Source: Flavobacteriaceae bacterium (lineage in GTDB: Bacteria > Bacteroidota > Bacteroidia > Flavobacteriales > Flavobacteriaceae). From it: a stretch of 64,000 bases of DNA. Both the position numbers and the translations under genes were made by a program. Below the pieces are notes generated by a model that ran no database searches, was not told the origin of the DNA, and saw only the letters and a program-made list of their open reading frames with translations. This document shows, piece by piece, positions 42,076 to 51,432 of this stretch. The DNA lies in contig NVXD01000016.1 of NCBI GenBank assembly GCA_002746415.1, positions 248,001 to 312,000 of the forward strand. The letters are read 5' to 3'. The stretch's first letter is position 1. Each line of letters opens with the position of its first letter.

Positions 42076-43482
42076 TTATACCTTAACCTTTTTCCAATCC
42101 CCCTTTTTAAACCAAAATATAGCCAGTACTGCCAGTAGTACTTCTGCTAAAGTGATGGCCCAAAACACACCAACGGCTCCAAAATCAAAAATAATGGCCA
42201 CTGTATATGCAAACGGTAGCTGAAACAGCCAAAAAGCAATAAAATTAATTTTTGTTGGTGTTTTTGTATCCCCAGACCCGTTAAAAGCTTGTGGCACCAC
42301 CAATCCATAACCATAGAAAACATAGCCTACTGCTACAACTTGCAAACACAGAGATCCATATTTTAATACATCTGGTGTTGTATTGAACCAACTTATAATG
42401 TCTTTGGCGAAAAAGAAATAAATTAAAGAAATGGCAAACATAAAATATGCATTGTATCTTCCTGTAATCCATACCGACTTCTCTGCCCGTTCTGGTTGTT
42501 TTGCTCCAAGGTTTTGTCCTACCAATGTTGCTGCGGCATTGCTCATTCCCCAAGCTGGCATTAAAGTAAACAAGATAACGCGTATGGCGATGGTATAACC
42601 TGCTAATACTTCACTGCCAAATTCAGACATCATTCGCATTAAAAACACCCAACTACTAGTGCCAATTAAAAATTGTGCAATACCTCCAATTGATACTTTA
42701 ATTAAGTTGGTCATCACCTTGATATTCAAAACAATATCTTTAAAAGCGATTTTAATTCTACTCCAGCCAAAAAAGAGAATGGACAATTGGAACAAGACCG
42801 CTGTTCCTCTGCCTATATTGGTTGCTATTGCGGCACCCATTACCCCATACTCTGGAATAGGTCCCCATCCAAAAATAAAAATGGGATCTAGAATAATATT
42901 AAGTCCATTGGAAAGAATCAAGGTCCACATAGCAATTGAAGCATTACCCGCTCCCCTAAAAATAGCGTTGATTAGAAATAGGAGTACAATAGTGATATTA
43001 CCTCCTATTAATAACTGTGTATAGCCATGACCCTCGTCAATCAGGTCTTGCTCTGCACCCATGAGTGCTAATATTTCCTCAGCATATAGAAAGCCAACAA
43101 CTCCTATTACTACGGCTACAAGTACTCCTAGAAATATGGCTTGTACTGCAGATTTTTTTGCGCCTTCTACATCCTTCTCCCCTATTCTTCTAGCCACCAA
43201 AGCAGTGGCTGCCATACTTAATCCAATTGCAATGGCATAGACCAAGGTTATTACGGATTCCGTGAGCCCAATTGTAGCGACAGCGTTGACGCTTACTCTA
43301 GAAACGTAAGCAATATCTACCAAAGCAAATATGGATTCCATCAACATTTCCAAAATCATGGGAACGGATAGCATAAAAATAGCCTTTCGGATACTGCCAG
43401 TTGTAAAATTGGTTTGTTTGCCTGTAACTGCGGCAATGAAATAATTAAAAAATTGTTTTATTGAAACCTTATTTTGTGTCAT
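42076..43482 (-). CDS. MATE-family efflux transporter
   Basis: The 468-residue protein has twelve predicted helices in two related halves and fits the MATE family of cation-coupled drug exporters. VPMILEMLMESIFALVDIAYVSRV at the start of the first half, ATALVARRIGEKD and AATLVGQNLGAKQPERAEK are the typical loops. It may export toxic organic cations or metabolites. It is upstream of the cystathionine enzyme gene by 37 bp and probably shares its transcript. Substrate unknown. Confidence 0.92.
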   Translation of the reverse strand: MTQNKVSIKQFFNYFIAAVTGKQTNFTTGSIRKAIFMLSVPMILEMLMESIFALVDIAYVSRVSVNAVATIGLTESVITLVYAIAIGLSMAATALVARRIGEKDVEGAKKSAVQAIFLGVLVAVVIGVVGFLYAEEILALMGAEQDLIDEGHGYTQLLIGGNITIVLLFLINAIFRGAGNASIAMWTLILSNGLNIILDPIFIFGWGPIPEYGVMGAAIATNIGRGTAVLFQLSILFFGWSRIKIAFKDIVLNIKVMTNLIKVSIGGIAQFLIGTSSWVFLMRMMSEFGSEVLAGYTIAIRVILFTLMPAWGMSNAAATLVGQNLGAKQPERAEKSVWITGRYNAYFMFAISLIYFFFAKDIISWFNTTPDVLKYGSLCLQVVAVGYVFYGYGLVVPQAFNGSGDTKTPTKINFIAFWLFQLPFAYTVAIIFDFGAVGVFWAITLAEVLLAVLAIFWFKKGDWKKVKV

Positions 43483-43656
43483 TAGAATGAAATTATGTGT
43501 TGAAAAAAGAAGTATAGATGTGCCTAACCAGGAAAGGAATTCCGGTTACATTCTGGTCTTGGTGACCGATATGACATCTATTGTTAACATAATTTCTAGT
43601 GCTTCATGATGAGACAAAGATGGGATATTTTTTTTAATTGATAAAAAAAAGAAAAT

Positions 43657-46600
43657 CTATTTTGAATAATTTACTTTATACCTCCAATAACTAATGCCTC
43701 CCAAAATTATAACACCAACGACAGTGTACCAAATAAAAGTCGGCGTAATTACTTGAGAACCACTCGCATAACTATGCAGTCCTACCAGATAAAAATTCAC
43801 TCCATAATACGTCATCATAATACTGCCAAAAGCAACAACACTCATAAAGTTAAAAGTCCACTTGCCTCGTAGCCCTGGCACTAATCTAGTATGGATAACA
43901 AAAGCATAGATCATAATAGAGACCAATGCCCAAGTTTCTTTTGGATCCCATCCCCAGTAACGCCCCCAACTTTCATTGGCCCATTGTCCACCTAAAAAGT
44001 TTCCAATGGTCAACATTATCAAACCAACGGTTAAAACAAGTTCATTAATTGTTGTCAACTCTTTTAGATTAATTTCCATTCTTTCCTTATTCTTCTCATT
44101 GGTTAAAATAATAAGGATTAGAGCCGTAACACCTAAAATCATTCCCACAGTCAAAGGACCGTAGCTACCTACAATAATGGAAACGTGAATCATTAGCCAA
44201 TAACTATCTAATACTGGGACTAAATTTGCAATTGCTGGATCTATCCAACTTTGGTGTGCAACCCACAATAACATTCCCGTTACAAAGGCTGTTGCTGCAA
44301 TAGTTAATTCACTCTTCCTACCAAACAATAATCCCATGCCCATGGTTGCCCAAGACACGTAAATGATACTCTCATATGCATCACTCCAAGGTGCGTGACC
44401 CGATATGTACCAACGCAATACCAAACCAACAGTATGCCATATAAAAAATAAAATAATAGTTCCTTTAAACAAAAAAGTAGCAACTTTCCATATTTCTCGA
44501 TCTTTAAAAATGCGGAATATGAGTACAAAAAACATTAAAAAACCGACTAGTAAGTAGCATATGAATAAGCGATTAAAAATACTCAAGCCATTATTGATCA
44601 CCTCTGCTTTTATTCTGTTATCGGATGGTAGTACTTCTTTTCCATTATTAATTTGATTCTGCTTAAAGGCTGCTAAAAGTTTATCAGAACCGGTATAATC
44701 CCCAGTTCTTATTGACTCTTGTAAGGACATTAAATAATAAGGAACTGCATTCTTAATAAAATTACCATACAAGGAATCTGGCACCTGATACTGTCCTGTG
44801 TTATATTCCATTGCAGATATCCACTTGTTGTTTTCATCATGCAGCAACGGAAATATTTTTATAATACTGCCACCTAAAGCCTTATCAAGAAGGCCTAATC
44901 GTAAATCAGCATTTTTAAAATCTTTTTCAAATTTATTGGGGTTGCTGGCTGCATAAGCATCTTGTAAATAAGGTCTTAGCTTATAGTTTCCTTGCTCATC
45001 GAAAAAGTCTTTAAACCGTGCTCTTTCTTGATCCTTTGGAACCCCGATGACCTTTCGAATACTATCATTCTGCCCTTTTTTATCCAAGGCAAGGAACTCA
45101 ATATTATACCAAATAGTTGGGTTCATCATCATTGACAATAAAACCTGATCGGTATTTAAGTCCTCGTATTTGTTTCTAAGACTGAGTTTCCTAACTAATT
45201 CGGATGCATATGTATTTATGGGTTTCATTCGTCCATTGTCATCCTGTATAACCAATTGGGCGAATTTAGCTGCATGTTCTTTTGATGCTATGGTAGTCTC
45301 TATGATGGAATCCAGTACTTCTTGTGAAGGTGGAGCTATATGGCCATGCTCATCATTTTGTTCCTGAGCCATACCGTTTGTCAATAGCCCAATGAATACA
45401 ATAAGGGTCATTGTGGCTTTCTTCTTTTTTAACTTCCCCAATGTTTGTATCAAATCCCTGAAACGCGTCTTACCAAAAAACATAATTCCTAATAAGCCAA
45501 TGTATAACAGCGTATACCCTACATAAGTCACCCATTTACCCCAAAAATCATGACTAACAGAAAGTATGGTTCCTTTTTCATCTGGGTCAAAACCAGATTG
45601 AAAAAATCGATATTTCTTGTGGTCCAATACATGGTTCATGAAGATATCATAGTCAAAGGACCGCCCATCTTCTACAGTAACCTTGCTCATAAAAGACTTA
45701 TATCTATTTTCTGTACCTGGATGCTTTTCAGCAATAAAATCATTCAGTTTTATTGAAAAAGGTAATTCATATATCTTGGAACCATATTTTAAACTAAAAT
45801 CCAATCCACCCACCTTAAATTTTTTGGAAAAATTAGAAGAGCCCTTACCTCCTAACAACTTTTTTGTGATTGTTTCTCCACCAGAGGAAATTTCTACAAT
45901 CAAAGCATCTAAAGAAGCAGCTGTTTTTTCAGCTTCTGGCACTTCAACAACACCATAAGAACCTCTCACCAGACGATCTGGAATCACAAATTGCATTCCC
46001 GCAGTATTGTATAACGAACGTAGCTGAAAAGTTTGCAAACTATCTTTGATCAACTGCCCTTTAAATTGGTCTGCCATACGCATAAAATCACCCTCAAAAG
46101 GAGATTTTATTTGATAGGTGCTATCTGTGGTAAAAAGATTGATGGCACCGTCTGTAGACTTATTCAATGCAAAAAGCACATTGTGTATGCTGGCTACTTT
46201 TCCGCTTTCTAAAAAATGTTCATGACGTTGACCATCACCAGCTTCAACAATTTTTAAATATTCCTTACCATTTTCATCTTCAATCAATCCTTCTTTGGCT
46301 CCATCAATAAAACCAGCATATGAAATCGTAAAAGGTTGCCCATTATAATCTGATTTCCATGGAAGCTTAGATTTTAAAGCTTCAGGAGTAACAATGATAT
46401 CATCTTCAAGAATTTTTCTTTGCGCTTCTCCATTAATTTTTCCATCAACAAAAGCGGTAAGAAATGTTTTGTCTGAATAAAAAACACGCTCCGTCTTACC
46501 TTCACGAATAGGCATTGCGCCTTCAAAACTTATATAACGGGTAATAAATGCCCCAACAATAATCAGTATCCAAGAAAGATGCAAAAGCAAAACAGGTAAT

Positions 46601-46827
46601 TTTTCCAAGCGCATCAAACGATACCGAACCATATTACCAAGGAAGTTTATGACAAAAAACCCCATAATGGCCTCAAACCATTTGGCATTGTATATCCATA
46701 TTCTTGCAGTTTCTGTACTATACCAGCTTTCTATAAAAGTGCCAAAGGCCATTGCCGTAGCAAAAACAATAAAAAGAACGGCAGTTAAACGAGTGGAAAA
46801 AAGAGTTTTCTTGAGAAATTCTGTCAT
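43657..46827 (-). CDS. ccsBA: Fused cytochrome c biogenesis protein (ResB-CcsA, CcsBA)
   Basis: The 1056-residue inner membrane protein fuses the ResB/Ccs1 and CcsA parts of system II, which export haem and attach it to c-type cytochromes. The N-terminal half has several helices (LFIVFATAMAFGTFIES at the start) and a large periplasmic region. The C-terminal 350 residues contain the haem-handling WWD loop SWGRYWGWDPKETW near 950 and conserved histidines (WHTVGLVLRWYISGHAPWSD, VAHQSW, IHVSI, FVIHTRLV). It would mature the haem c lipoprotein at 26763. Such fusions are normal in Bacteroidetes. Confidence 0.95.
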   Translation of the reverse strand: MTEFLKKTLFSTRLTAVLFIVFATAMAFGTFIESWYSTETARIWIYNAKWFEAIMGFFVINFLGNMVRYRLMRLEKLPVLLLHLSWILIIVGAFITRYISFEGAMPIREGKTERVFYSDKTFLTAFVDGKINGEAQRKILEDDIIVTPEALKSKLPWKSDYNGQPFTISYAGFIDGAKEGLIEDENGKEYLKIVEAGDGQRHEHFLESGKVASIHNVLFALNKSTDGAINLFTTDSTYQIKSPFEGDFMRMADQFKGQLIKDSLQTFQLRSLYNTAGMQFVIPDRLVRGSYGVVEVPEAEKTAASLDALIVEISSGGETITKKLLGGKGSSNFSKKFKVGGLDFSLKYGSKIYELPFSIKLNDFIAEKHPGTENRYKSFMSKVTVEDGRSFDYDIFMNHVLDHKKYRFFQSGFDPDEKGTILSVSHDFWGKWVTYVGYTLLYIGLLGIMFFGKTRFRDLIQTLGKLKKKKATMTLIVFIGLLTNGMAQEQNDEHGHIAPPSQEVLDSIIETTIASKEHAAKFAQLVIQDDNGRMKPINTYASELVRKLSLRNKYEDLNTDQVLLSMMMNPTIWYNIEFLALDKKGQNDSIRKVIGVPKDQERARFKDFFDEQGNYKLRPYLQDAYAASNPNKFEKDFKNADLRLGLLDKALGGSIIKIFPLLHDENNKWISAMEYNTGQYQVPDSLYGNFIKNAVPYYLMSLQESIRTGDYTGSDKLLAAFKQNQINNGKEVLPSDNRIKAEVINNGLSIFNRLFICYLLVGFLMFFVLIFRIFKDREIWKVATFLFKGTIILFFIWHTVGLVLRWYISGHAPWSDAYESIIYVSWATMGMGLLFGRKSELTIAATAFVTGMLLWVAHQSWIDPAIANLVPVLDSYWLMIHVSIIVGSYGPLTVGMILGVTALILIILTNEKNKERMEINLKELTTINELVLTVGLIMLTIGNFLGGQWANESWGRYWGWDPKETWALVSIMIYAFVIHTRLVPGLRGKWTFNFMSVVAFGSIMMTYYGVNFYLVGLHSYASGSQVITPTFIWYTVVGVIILGGISYWRYKVNYSK

Positions 46828-46937
46828 TGGTGAACACGTTTGTTTACAGCCAACAAAAGTAAGGCATATTTAAATATATTTTTATAAAATTAACGTTAAC
46901 TATCGCTATTGAACATTATTATTCCATGGAGTTGAAT

Positions 46938-47327
46938 TCAGTCTTTTTTTCTAGCCTCAAAAATATGGAGATGAAAAAATGTTCCCATGTTTCTGGCCCT
47001 ATTCTTGGCAATCATAGCTTTTTCACCCACAAATAATTCATCTATAGTCTGGAACCAAATATTTAGCCATACACCAAAATGATTGGCATCTATGGTATGG
47101 TTTTCGGCCGCATCAACCATTTGGTGTTTATGCATGGGATTACCTTTAAATTTATTCACAAAAAATAAGTTGGTTTCCCAAAAATCAGTCAACCTTTCAA
47201 AATGACTATCCCAATCTTTAATATGTTTTTCAAAAATAGGGCCCAACAATTCATCTTTACGAATTTTTCCATAAAACGCAGTGACCAGTTCGTATACTTC
47301 TTTTCGCGTTGAAATCTCCTTTTTCAT
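46938..47327 (-). CDS. Group III truncated haemoglobin
   Basis: The 129-residue globin fits group III of the truncated haemoglobins. Segments YELVTAFYGKIRKDELLGPIF (in part), FWETNLFF and GNPMHKHQMVD include the probable proximal His, and HFGVWLNIWFQTIDELF follows. Members bind O2, NO or other ligands; exact roles are unsettled. It lies 110 bp downstream of... the start of ccsBA is at 46827 on the same strand, so the globin gene is upstream of ccsBA and may be cotranscribed with it. No regulator site found. Confidence 0.92.
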   Translation of the reverse strand: MKKEISTRKEVYELVTAFYGKIRKDELLGPIFEKHIKDWDSHFERLTDFWETNLFFVNKFKGNPMHKHQMVDAAENHTIDANHFGVWLNIWFQTIDELFVGEKAMIAKNRARNMGTFFHLHIFEARKKD

Positions 47328-47398
47328 AAAAACAAAATTAACTTTTTAATTTCTTGTCGTTATTATAATTGTAAGCGAAATCACAAATTGAAAAAACG

Positions 47399-47475
47399 TA
47401 GTTAGTTAGTTTTTTTTGGAAACTCGGTAAGTTTTATCTATTTTCATGACTAAAACACTAGCAATTAACTAACTA
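47399..47475. repeat. 10-bp inverted repeat in the leader of the His-rich gene
   Basis: TAGTTAGTTA (47399-47408) and TAACTAACTA (47466-47475) are perfect complements with 57 bp between them. The right arm ends 15 bp before the ATG at 47491, so if transcribed it could mask the translation start. Confidence 0.35.
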
Positions 47476-47490
47476 TATTTAAAAAAAATC

Positions 47491-47868
47491 ATGGACAGAA
47501 AAACATTTATCAAAAAAACAGCAGGAGCTATGCTTGTGGCTGTTCCTGCATACACTATTTTAGGTTGTTCAGGAGATGACAGTACAGATGTAGACCCTGT
47601 AATTGATCCACAATCCGCAGATTGCCTAGCAAATGGAGCAAATGCTACAGCAATTAGTAGTAACCATGGACACGCACTGGCAGTTCCCAAAACAGATATT
47701 GATGCAGGGGCTGAAAAAGTCTACACGATACAAGGTACGTCTGGTCACAACCACAACGTAAGACTAACCGCGGCAAATTTCACAACCCTAAAGGGAAACA
47801 GTTCTATTACAATAGAATCCACAACAGGTAGCAGTCACAGACACAATGTTACTGTTTCTTGTGCCTAG
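47491..47868 (+). CDS. His-rich lipoprotein with three HxH motifs
   Basis: The 125-residue protein begins MDRKTFIKKTAGAML, followed by a hydrophobic stretch and a lipobox (TILGC), so it is exported and lipidated. The start resembles a twin-arginine signal but has only one Arg, so the Tat route is doubtful. The mature domain carries HGH (SNHGHALAVP), HNH (SGHNHNVRLT) and HRH (SSHRHNVTVS) in a beta-rich context. These six histidines suggest zinc, copper or nickel binding. No family name is known to me. Monocistronic with a strong terminator. Confidence 0.65.
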   Translation: MDRKTFIKKTAGAMLVAVPAYTILGCSGDDSTDVDPVIDPQSADCLANGANATAISSNHGHALAVPKTDIDAGAEKVYTIQGTSGHNHNVRLTAANFTTLKGNSSITIESTTGSSHRHNVTVSCA

Positions 47869-47890
47869 ACATTCCATTTTAGAAATTATA

Positions 47891-47920
47891 AAAAAGCAGC
47901 ACTTAGTGCTGCTTTTTTAT
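47891..47920. terminator. Terminator after the His-rich gene
   Basis: AAAAGCAGCAC (47892-47902) and GTGCTGCTTTT (47906-47916) form a perfect 11-bp stem with loop TTA, followed by further T. Confidence 0.85.
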
Positions 47921-47999
47921 TTTCATTAATAATTCACACATCACATCATTAATTTAATCCAACCGTTTAGAAAATAAAATATATCGTTACTTTAGCTTC

Positions 48000-48755
48000 A
48001 TGATTAAAGTAATCATTATTGGAGCAGGAAATCTGGCATTTCACTTACTAAAGACCTTTGAAAAGAACACTGAAATAGAAATCATTCAGACATTAAATAG
48101 GTCCAAAAAAGAGCATAAAAGCAATATTCCATTCACTACAGATTATTCCAAAATAAAAGATGCAGATATTTATATAATAGCTGTAAGTGATGATGCTATA
48201 CCTGATGTATCTCAAAAACTTATACATAAGAAAGGTTTGGTAGTGCATACCTCTGGAAGTGTCCCAATGGCTGTGTTATCTAAAAATCATAACCACGGTG
48301 TTTTTTATCCATTACAAACTTTTAGCAAAGAAACTGAAGTGGACTTTAGTTCCGTTCCCATCGGTGTGGAAGCAAAAAACAAAACAGATTTAGAGCTCCT
48401 AAAAAATCTTGGGAATGCTGTTTCCAAAAATGTTCAGGAAATTTCATCCAAACAGCGAAAATCGTTGCATTTATCTGCGGTATTAGTCAATAATTTCACC
48501 AATCATTTATACCATTTAGGGAAAGTCATGTGTAAAGAAAACAAGGTGTCTTTTGAATTATTGAAACCCCTAATTTCGGAAACAGTAAAAAAACTGGATA
48601 CGACATCTCCGTTTGATGCTCAAACCGGTCCCGCCAAACGTGGAGACAAAAGCACTATTAAAATTCATTTGAATCAAATAAAAGATGAAAATCTTAAAAA
48701 AATATACACAACTTTAAGTCAATCTATCAGCAATACCTATGGAGAAAAGTTATAA
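48000..48755 (+). CDS. Rossmann-like/DUF2520 domain oxidoreductase-like protein
   Basis: The 251-residue protein has an N-terminal NAD(P)-binding fold (IIIGAGNLAFHLL) and a C-terminal DUF2520 helical domain with SAVLVNNFTNHLYHLG. GPAKRGDKSTI lies near the end. The layout resembles pyrroline-5-carboxylate reductase and 6-phosphogluconate-like dehydrogenases, but the substrate is unknown. It overlaps the KdsC-like gene by 17 bp and opens a four-gene operon with kdsC-like, maf and a lipoprotein gene. Confidence 0.85.
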   Translation: MIKVIIIGAGNLAFHLLKTFEKNTEIEIIQTLNRSKKEHKSNIPFTTDYSKIKDADIYIIAVSDDAIPDVSQKLIHKKGLVVHTSGSVPMAVLSKNHNHGVFYPLQTFSKETEVDFSSVPIGVEAKNKTDLELLKNLGNAVSKNVQEISSKQRKSLHLSAVLVNNFTNHLYHLGKVMCKENKVSFELLKPLISETVKKLDTTSPFDAQTGPAKRGDKSTIKIHLNQIKDENLKKIYTTLSQSISNTYGEKL

Positions 48756-49266
48756 AGAATATTTAAGCAGCATTACCACCTTCGTATTTGATGTGGATGG
48801 TGTCTTTACAGATGGTACTGTTTTAGTTACCACAACTGGAGAAATGCTTCGTAAAATGAATGTTAAAGATGGTTTTGCTTTAAAAACTGCCATTTTAAAA
48901 GGGTATAATGTTTGTATTATTTCCGGTGGCACAAATGAAGGTGTTCGTGAACGCCTGAAAGGACTCGGCGTAACAGATATATTCATGGGTGCTCATCATA
49001 AAATCGAACCCATGGAAGCATATTTGGACAAACATAAAATCAAACCAGAGCATGTATTGTATATGGGTGATGATTTACCAGATGTACCGCCTATGCAGTT
49101 GGTTGGACTTGCCACTTGTCCCCAAGATGCAGTACCAGAAGTGAAAGAGGTTTCCAAGTATATATCCCATAAATCTGGTGGTAATGGATGTGTTAGGGAC
49201 GTCATTGAACAAGTACTTAAGGTAAGAGGTCATTGGGAAGGTAATTTTAGTGCAAAAAACGATTGA
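48739..49266 (+). CDS. HAD-IIIA phosphatase, KdsC-like
   Basis: This 175-residue haloacid dehalogenase protein has FVFDVDGVFTDG near residue 12 (nucleophile and acid-base aspartates), IISGGTNEGVRERLKGLGV, and MGDDLPDVPPM for magnesium binding. It matches KdsC, which removes phosphate from KDO-8-phosphate in LPS core synthesis; YrbI-type sugar phosphatases of other specificity look alike. Cytoplasmic tetramer in relatives. It starts inside the DUF2520 gene and ends 5 bp before maf. Confidence 0.87.
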   Translation: MEKSYKEYLSSITTFVFDVDGVFTDGTVLVTTTGEMLRKMNVKDGFALKTAILKGYNVCIISGGTNEGVRERLKGLGVTDIFMGAHHKIEPMEAYLDKHKIKPEHVLYMGDDLPDVPPMQLVGLATCPQDAVPEVKEVSKYISHKSGGNGCVRDVIEQVLKVRGHWEGNFSAKND

Positions 49267-49270
49267 ACCC

Positions 49271-49858
49271 ATGTTGATTAATAAGTTAGAAAAACACCGA
49301 TTGATATTGGCCTCTGGTTCTCCCAGAAGGCAAAAATTTCTTAAGGAAATGGGACTGGATTTTGAAATAAAGCTACATCCCATTGATGAGGTTTATCCTG
49401 AAAATTTGAAAGCTGACGAAATTACAGATTACTTAGCAAAGCTAAAGGCCAACCCTTTTCTGGATGGCTTGCAAGCCAATGATATTGTAATCACCTCTGA
49501 CACTATTGTCTGGCACAATAAAAAATCTTTGGGGAAACCTGTAGACAAAAGGGAAGCAGTACAAATGCTACAGATGCTCTCCAATAGTTGGCACAAAGTC
49601 ATTACTTCCATTTGTTTTACCACGGCTAACAGTCAAAAAGTGGTGCACTGTTCTACCAAAGTAAGGTTCAAAAAACTTACCGACGAAGAAATACATTTTT
49701 ATGTGGAAAAATACAACCCTCTGGATAAAGCGGGATCCTATGGCATTCAAGAATGGATTGGCGCCATTGCCGTTAAACAAATAAAGGGTTCGTACAACAA
49801 TGTAATGGGATTGCCCACACATCTATTTCACAAAACCTTAGCTAAGATTGTAAGTTGA
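49271..49858 (+). CDS. maf: Maf-family nucleotide pyrophosphatase
   Basis: The ATG 49271 gives a 195-residue protein; a GTG at 49250 in the same frame would overlap the KdsC-like gene. LASGSPRRQKFLKEMGLDFE is the family signature, with TSDTIVW, GKPVDKREAVQML and DKAGSYGIQEW following. Maf proteins hydrolyse non-canonical or canonical nucleoside triphosphates (dTTP, UTP). The Q in GIQEW belongs to the YhdE-like branch. Part of the same operon as the KdsC-like gene. Confidence 0.92.
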   Translation: MLINKLEKHRLILASGSPRRQKFLKEMGLDFEIKLHPIDEVYPENLKADEITDYLAKLKANPFLDGLQANDIVITSDTIVWHNKKSLGKPVDKREAVQMLQMLSNSWHKVITSICFTTANSQKVVHCSTKVRFKKLTDEEIHFYVEKYNPLDKAGSYGIQEWIGAIAVKQIKGSYNNVMGLPTHLFHKTLAKIVS

Positions 49859-49892
49859 TTAATTTTAGGTAATTTTATATAAAAGCAAAGCC

Positions 49893-50843
49893 ATGAAAAA
49901 AATATTAAAATTAGATTTAATCCTATTTACCATAATTCTGATGCTGTTTGGAATTAGTTCATGCAAAGAAAATATTGAGAAAAAATCCACTAAAGATGAG
50001 ATTGCTCTGGCAGCTATTACAACCCCACCAAAGAAAAAGAAACTTACCAATGAATTTAAAGCCTATTGGTATGCAGGCAATGCAGAAATAACATCTTACC
50101 GACTAGAAATGGCGCGTTATGCTGAAACTAGGAAAGGAACAGCTGTGCTGATTTATGTTACCGAACCATTTTTGGCGGACAAACAAGTAAAAGCGGACGA
50201 AAGTAATCCAAGTAATATTCCTGTTTTAAAGCTAAACAGCACCAAAAAATTCCTTACGGGTATATATCCTTACTCTATAATGACTAGTAGTTTTTACCCT
50301 GTTCATGACAACCAACACGCAGTAAAGATTTCAACTTCAGTACAAGAATGGTGCGGTCATATTTATGCTCAATTGAACAATCGGGAAGAATTTAACATCA
50401 CCTCTCATTCTTATTTTGAAAATGAAGCAGATCAGGATTTTGAGCTAGAAAAAACCGTGTTGGAAAATGAGCTTTGGAATAAAATAAGAATTGACCCAAG
50501 TGCGTTACCTGTTGGTGGTTTTAAAGCAATTCCATCTTTTGAATACGTAAGATTAGGGCATAAAGAGTTAAAGGCCTATGATGTCGTAGCTACATTGAAT
50601 GAAAGTGATGGTCTGTCTAGTTATGAACTAAGATATCCTGAATTTGATAGGACTTTGACCATCAACTTCACCTCAACTTTTCCATATACCATTGAAAGTT
50701 GGACGGATACTTACAAAAGTGGTTTTGGCCCTAATGCAAAAACCATGACCACTAGAGCAACAAAAATCAGTTCCTTAAAAACGCCCTATTGGAAACAACA
50801 TAATAATGAGCACTTATTCCTAAGGGACAGCTTGGGATTGTAA
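49893..50843 (+). CDS. Conserved flavobacterial lipoprotein, function unknown
   Basis: The 316-residue protein has a lipobox (FGISSC) and then a region of mixed strands. ANEFKAYWYAGNAEITSY appears as LTNEFKAYWYAGNAEITSYRL, and SVQEWCGHIYAQLN is the best-conserved stretch. It follows maf by 34 bp, and in some Flavobacteriia genomes this neighbour carries the label 'septum formation inhibitor Maf', which does not fit its sequence. It is likely on the outer membrane facing the periplasm. No catalytic motif is visible. Confidence 0.72.
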   Translation: MKKILKLDLILFTIILMLFGISSCKENIEKKSTKDEIALAAITTPPKKKKLTNEFKAYWYAGNAEITSYRLEMARYAETRKGTAVLIYVTEPFLADKQVKADESNPSNIPVLKLNSTKKFLTGIYPYSIMTSSFYPVHDNQHAVKISTSVQEWCGHIYAQLNNREEFNITSHSYFENEADQDFELEKTVLENELWNKIRIDPSALPVGGFKAIPSFEYVRLGHKELKAYDVVATLNESDGLSSYELRYPEFDRTLTINFTSTFPYTIESWTDTYKSGFGPNAKTMTTRATKISSLKTPYWKQHNNEHLFLRDSLGL

Positions 50844-50881
50844 TAGATAAGAGATGGATAAATTTATTGTCAATTACTAGG

Positions 50882-51346
50882 ATGAACTCCTGAATACAAT
50901 AATCAGTCTTGTTATTTTTCTTATTTAAAATTTATCACTACCAAAACCATAGGTAGGATTGGTAGATAAAGTAAAATCCATGAAGCACGTACCAAATTGG
51001 TCGTCAAATACATTTCTATTGGATTGTTATTAATCTGTCTGGTCATACTTACCTTTATTTTGGGTGTTAATTATGGGGAACTCGGTATTATATTTTCTTC
51101 CGTTTTTGCCATTCTTGGTGTGGCAATATTTTGTTTTTTTGATTTCCATTCAAAATTGGTGATAAAGCTAAAGTTTTGGATAAAGATTTTACGGAAACAG
51201 GCACCATACAAGACATAAAAGCATTTCATGTATCCCTTGTAAAAGACAATGGCGAACTTTTGACATACCCCAATAATCCATTTCTTCAAAAAGGGATTGC
51301 AGTATTGCAAAGACATGATGATTTTTCGAATACAGAAGTTCAATAA
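50882..51346 (+). pseudogene. Decayed MscS-family mechanosensitive channel gene
   Basis: Pieces of one MscS-like protein lie in three frames. DELLNTIISLVIFLI comes first, then after a shift KFITTKTIGRIGR, a stop, and KIHEARTKLVVKYISIGLLL to GVNYGELGIIFSSVFAILGVAIF. After a gap where about 15 codons normally encode the pore-lining helix, another frame reads FPFKIGDKAKVLDKDF, TGTIQDIKAFHVSLVKDNG and TYPNNPFLQKGIAVLQ to TAA at 51346. At least two frameshifts, two stops and a deletion separate it from a working gene. It follows the maf operon. Confidence 0.82.
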
Positions 51347-51375
51347 GCCTTTTTCATGTTAAAGAAATTTTAAAC

Positions 51376-51408
51376 TTTAGTGCTAAGATTGGAATCTTGC
51401 TATCTTTG
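51376..51408 (+). promoter_or_regulatory. Promoter of the PIG-L deacetylase gene
   Basis: TATCTTTG (51401-51408) fits TAnnTTTG. A -33-like TTTAG lies at 51376-51380, about 20 bp upstream. The proposed start ATG at 51433 is 25 bp downstream; the in-frame TTG at 51397 lies inside the promoter and is unlikely to be used. Confidence 0.45.
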
Positions 51409-51432
51409 AGTACCATTTTAAATATCCATCCC

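Noticed and set aside
47491-47535. Twin-arginine export signal of the His-rich protein
   Set aside because: The motif has one Arg followed by Lys (DRKTFIKK), so Sec or Tat export cannot be decided.
49893-50843. Annotation as septum formation inhibitor Maf
   Set aside because: The protein is a lipoprotein with no Maf signature; the true Maf protein is the preceding gene.
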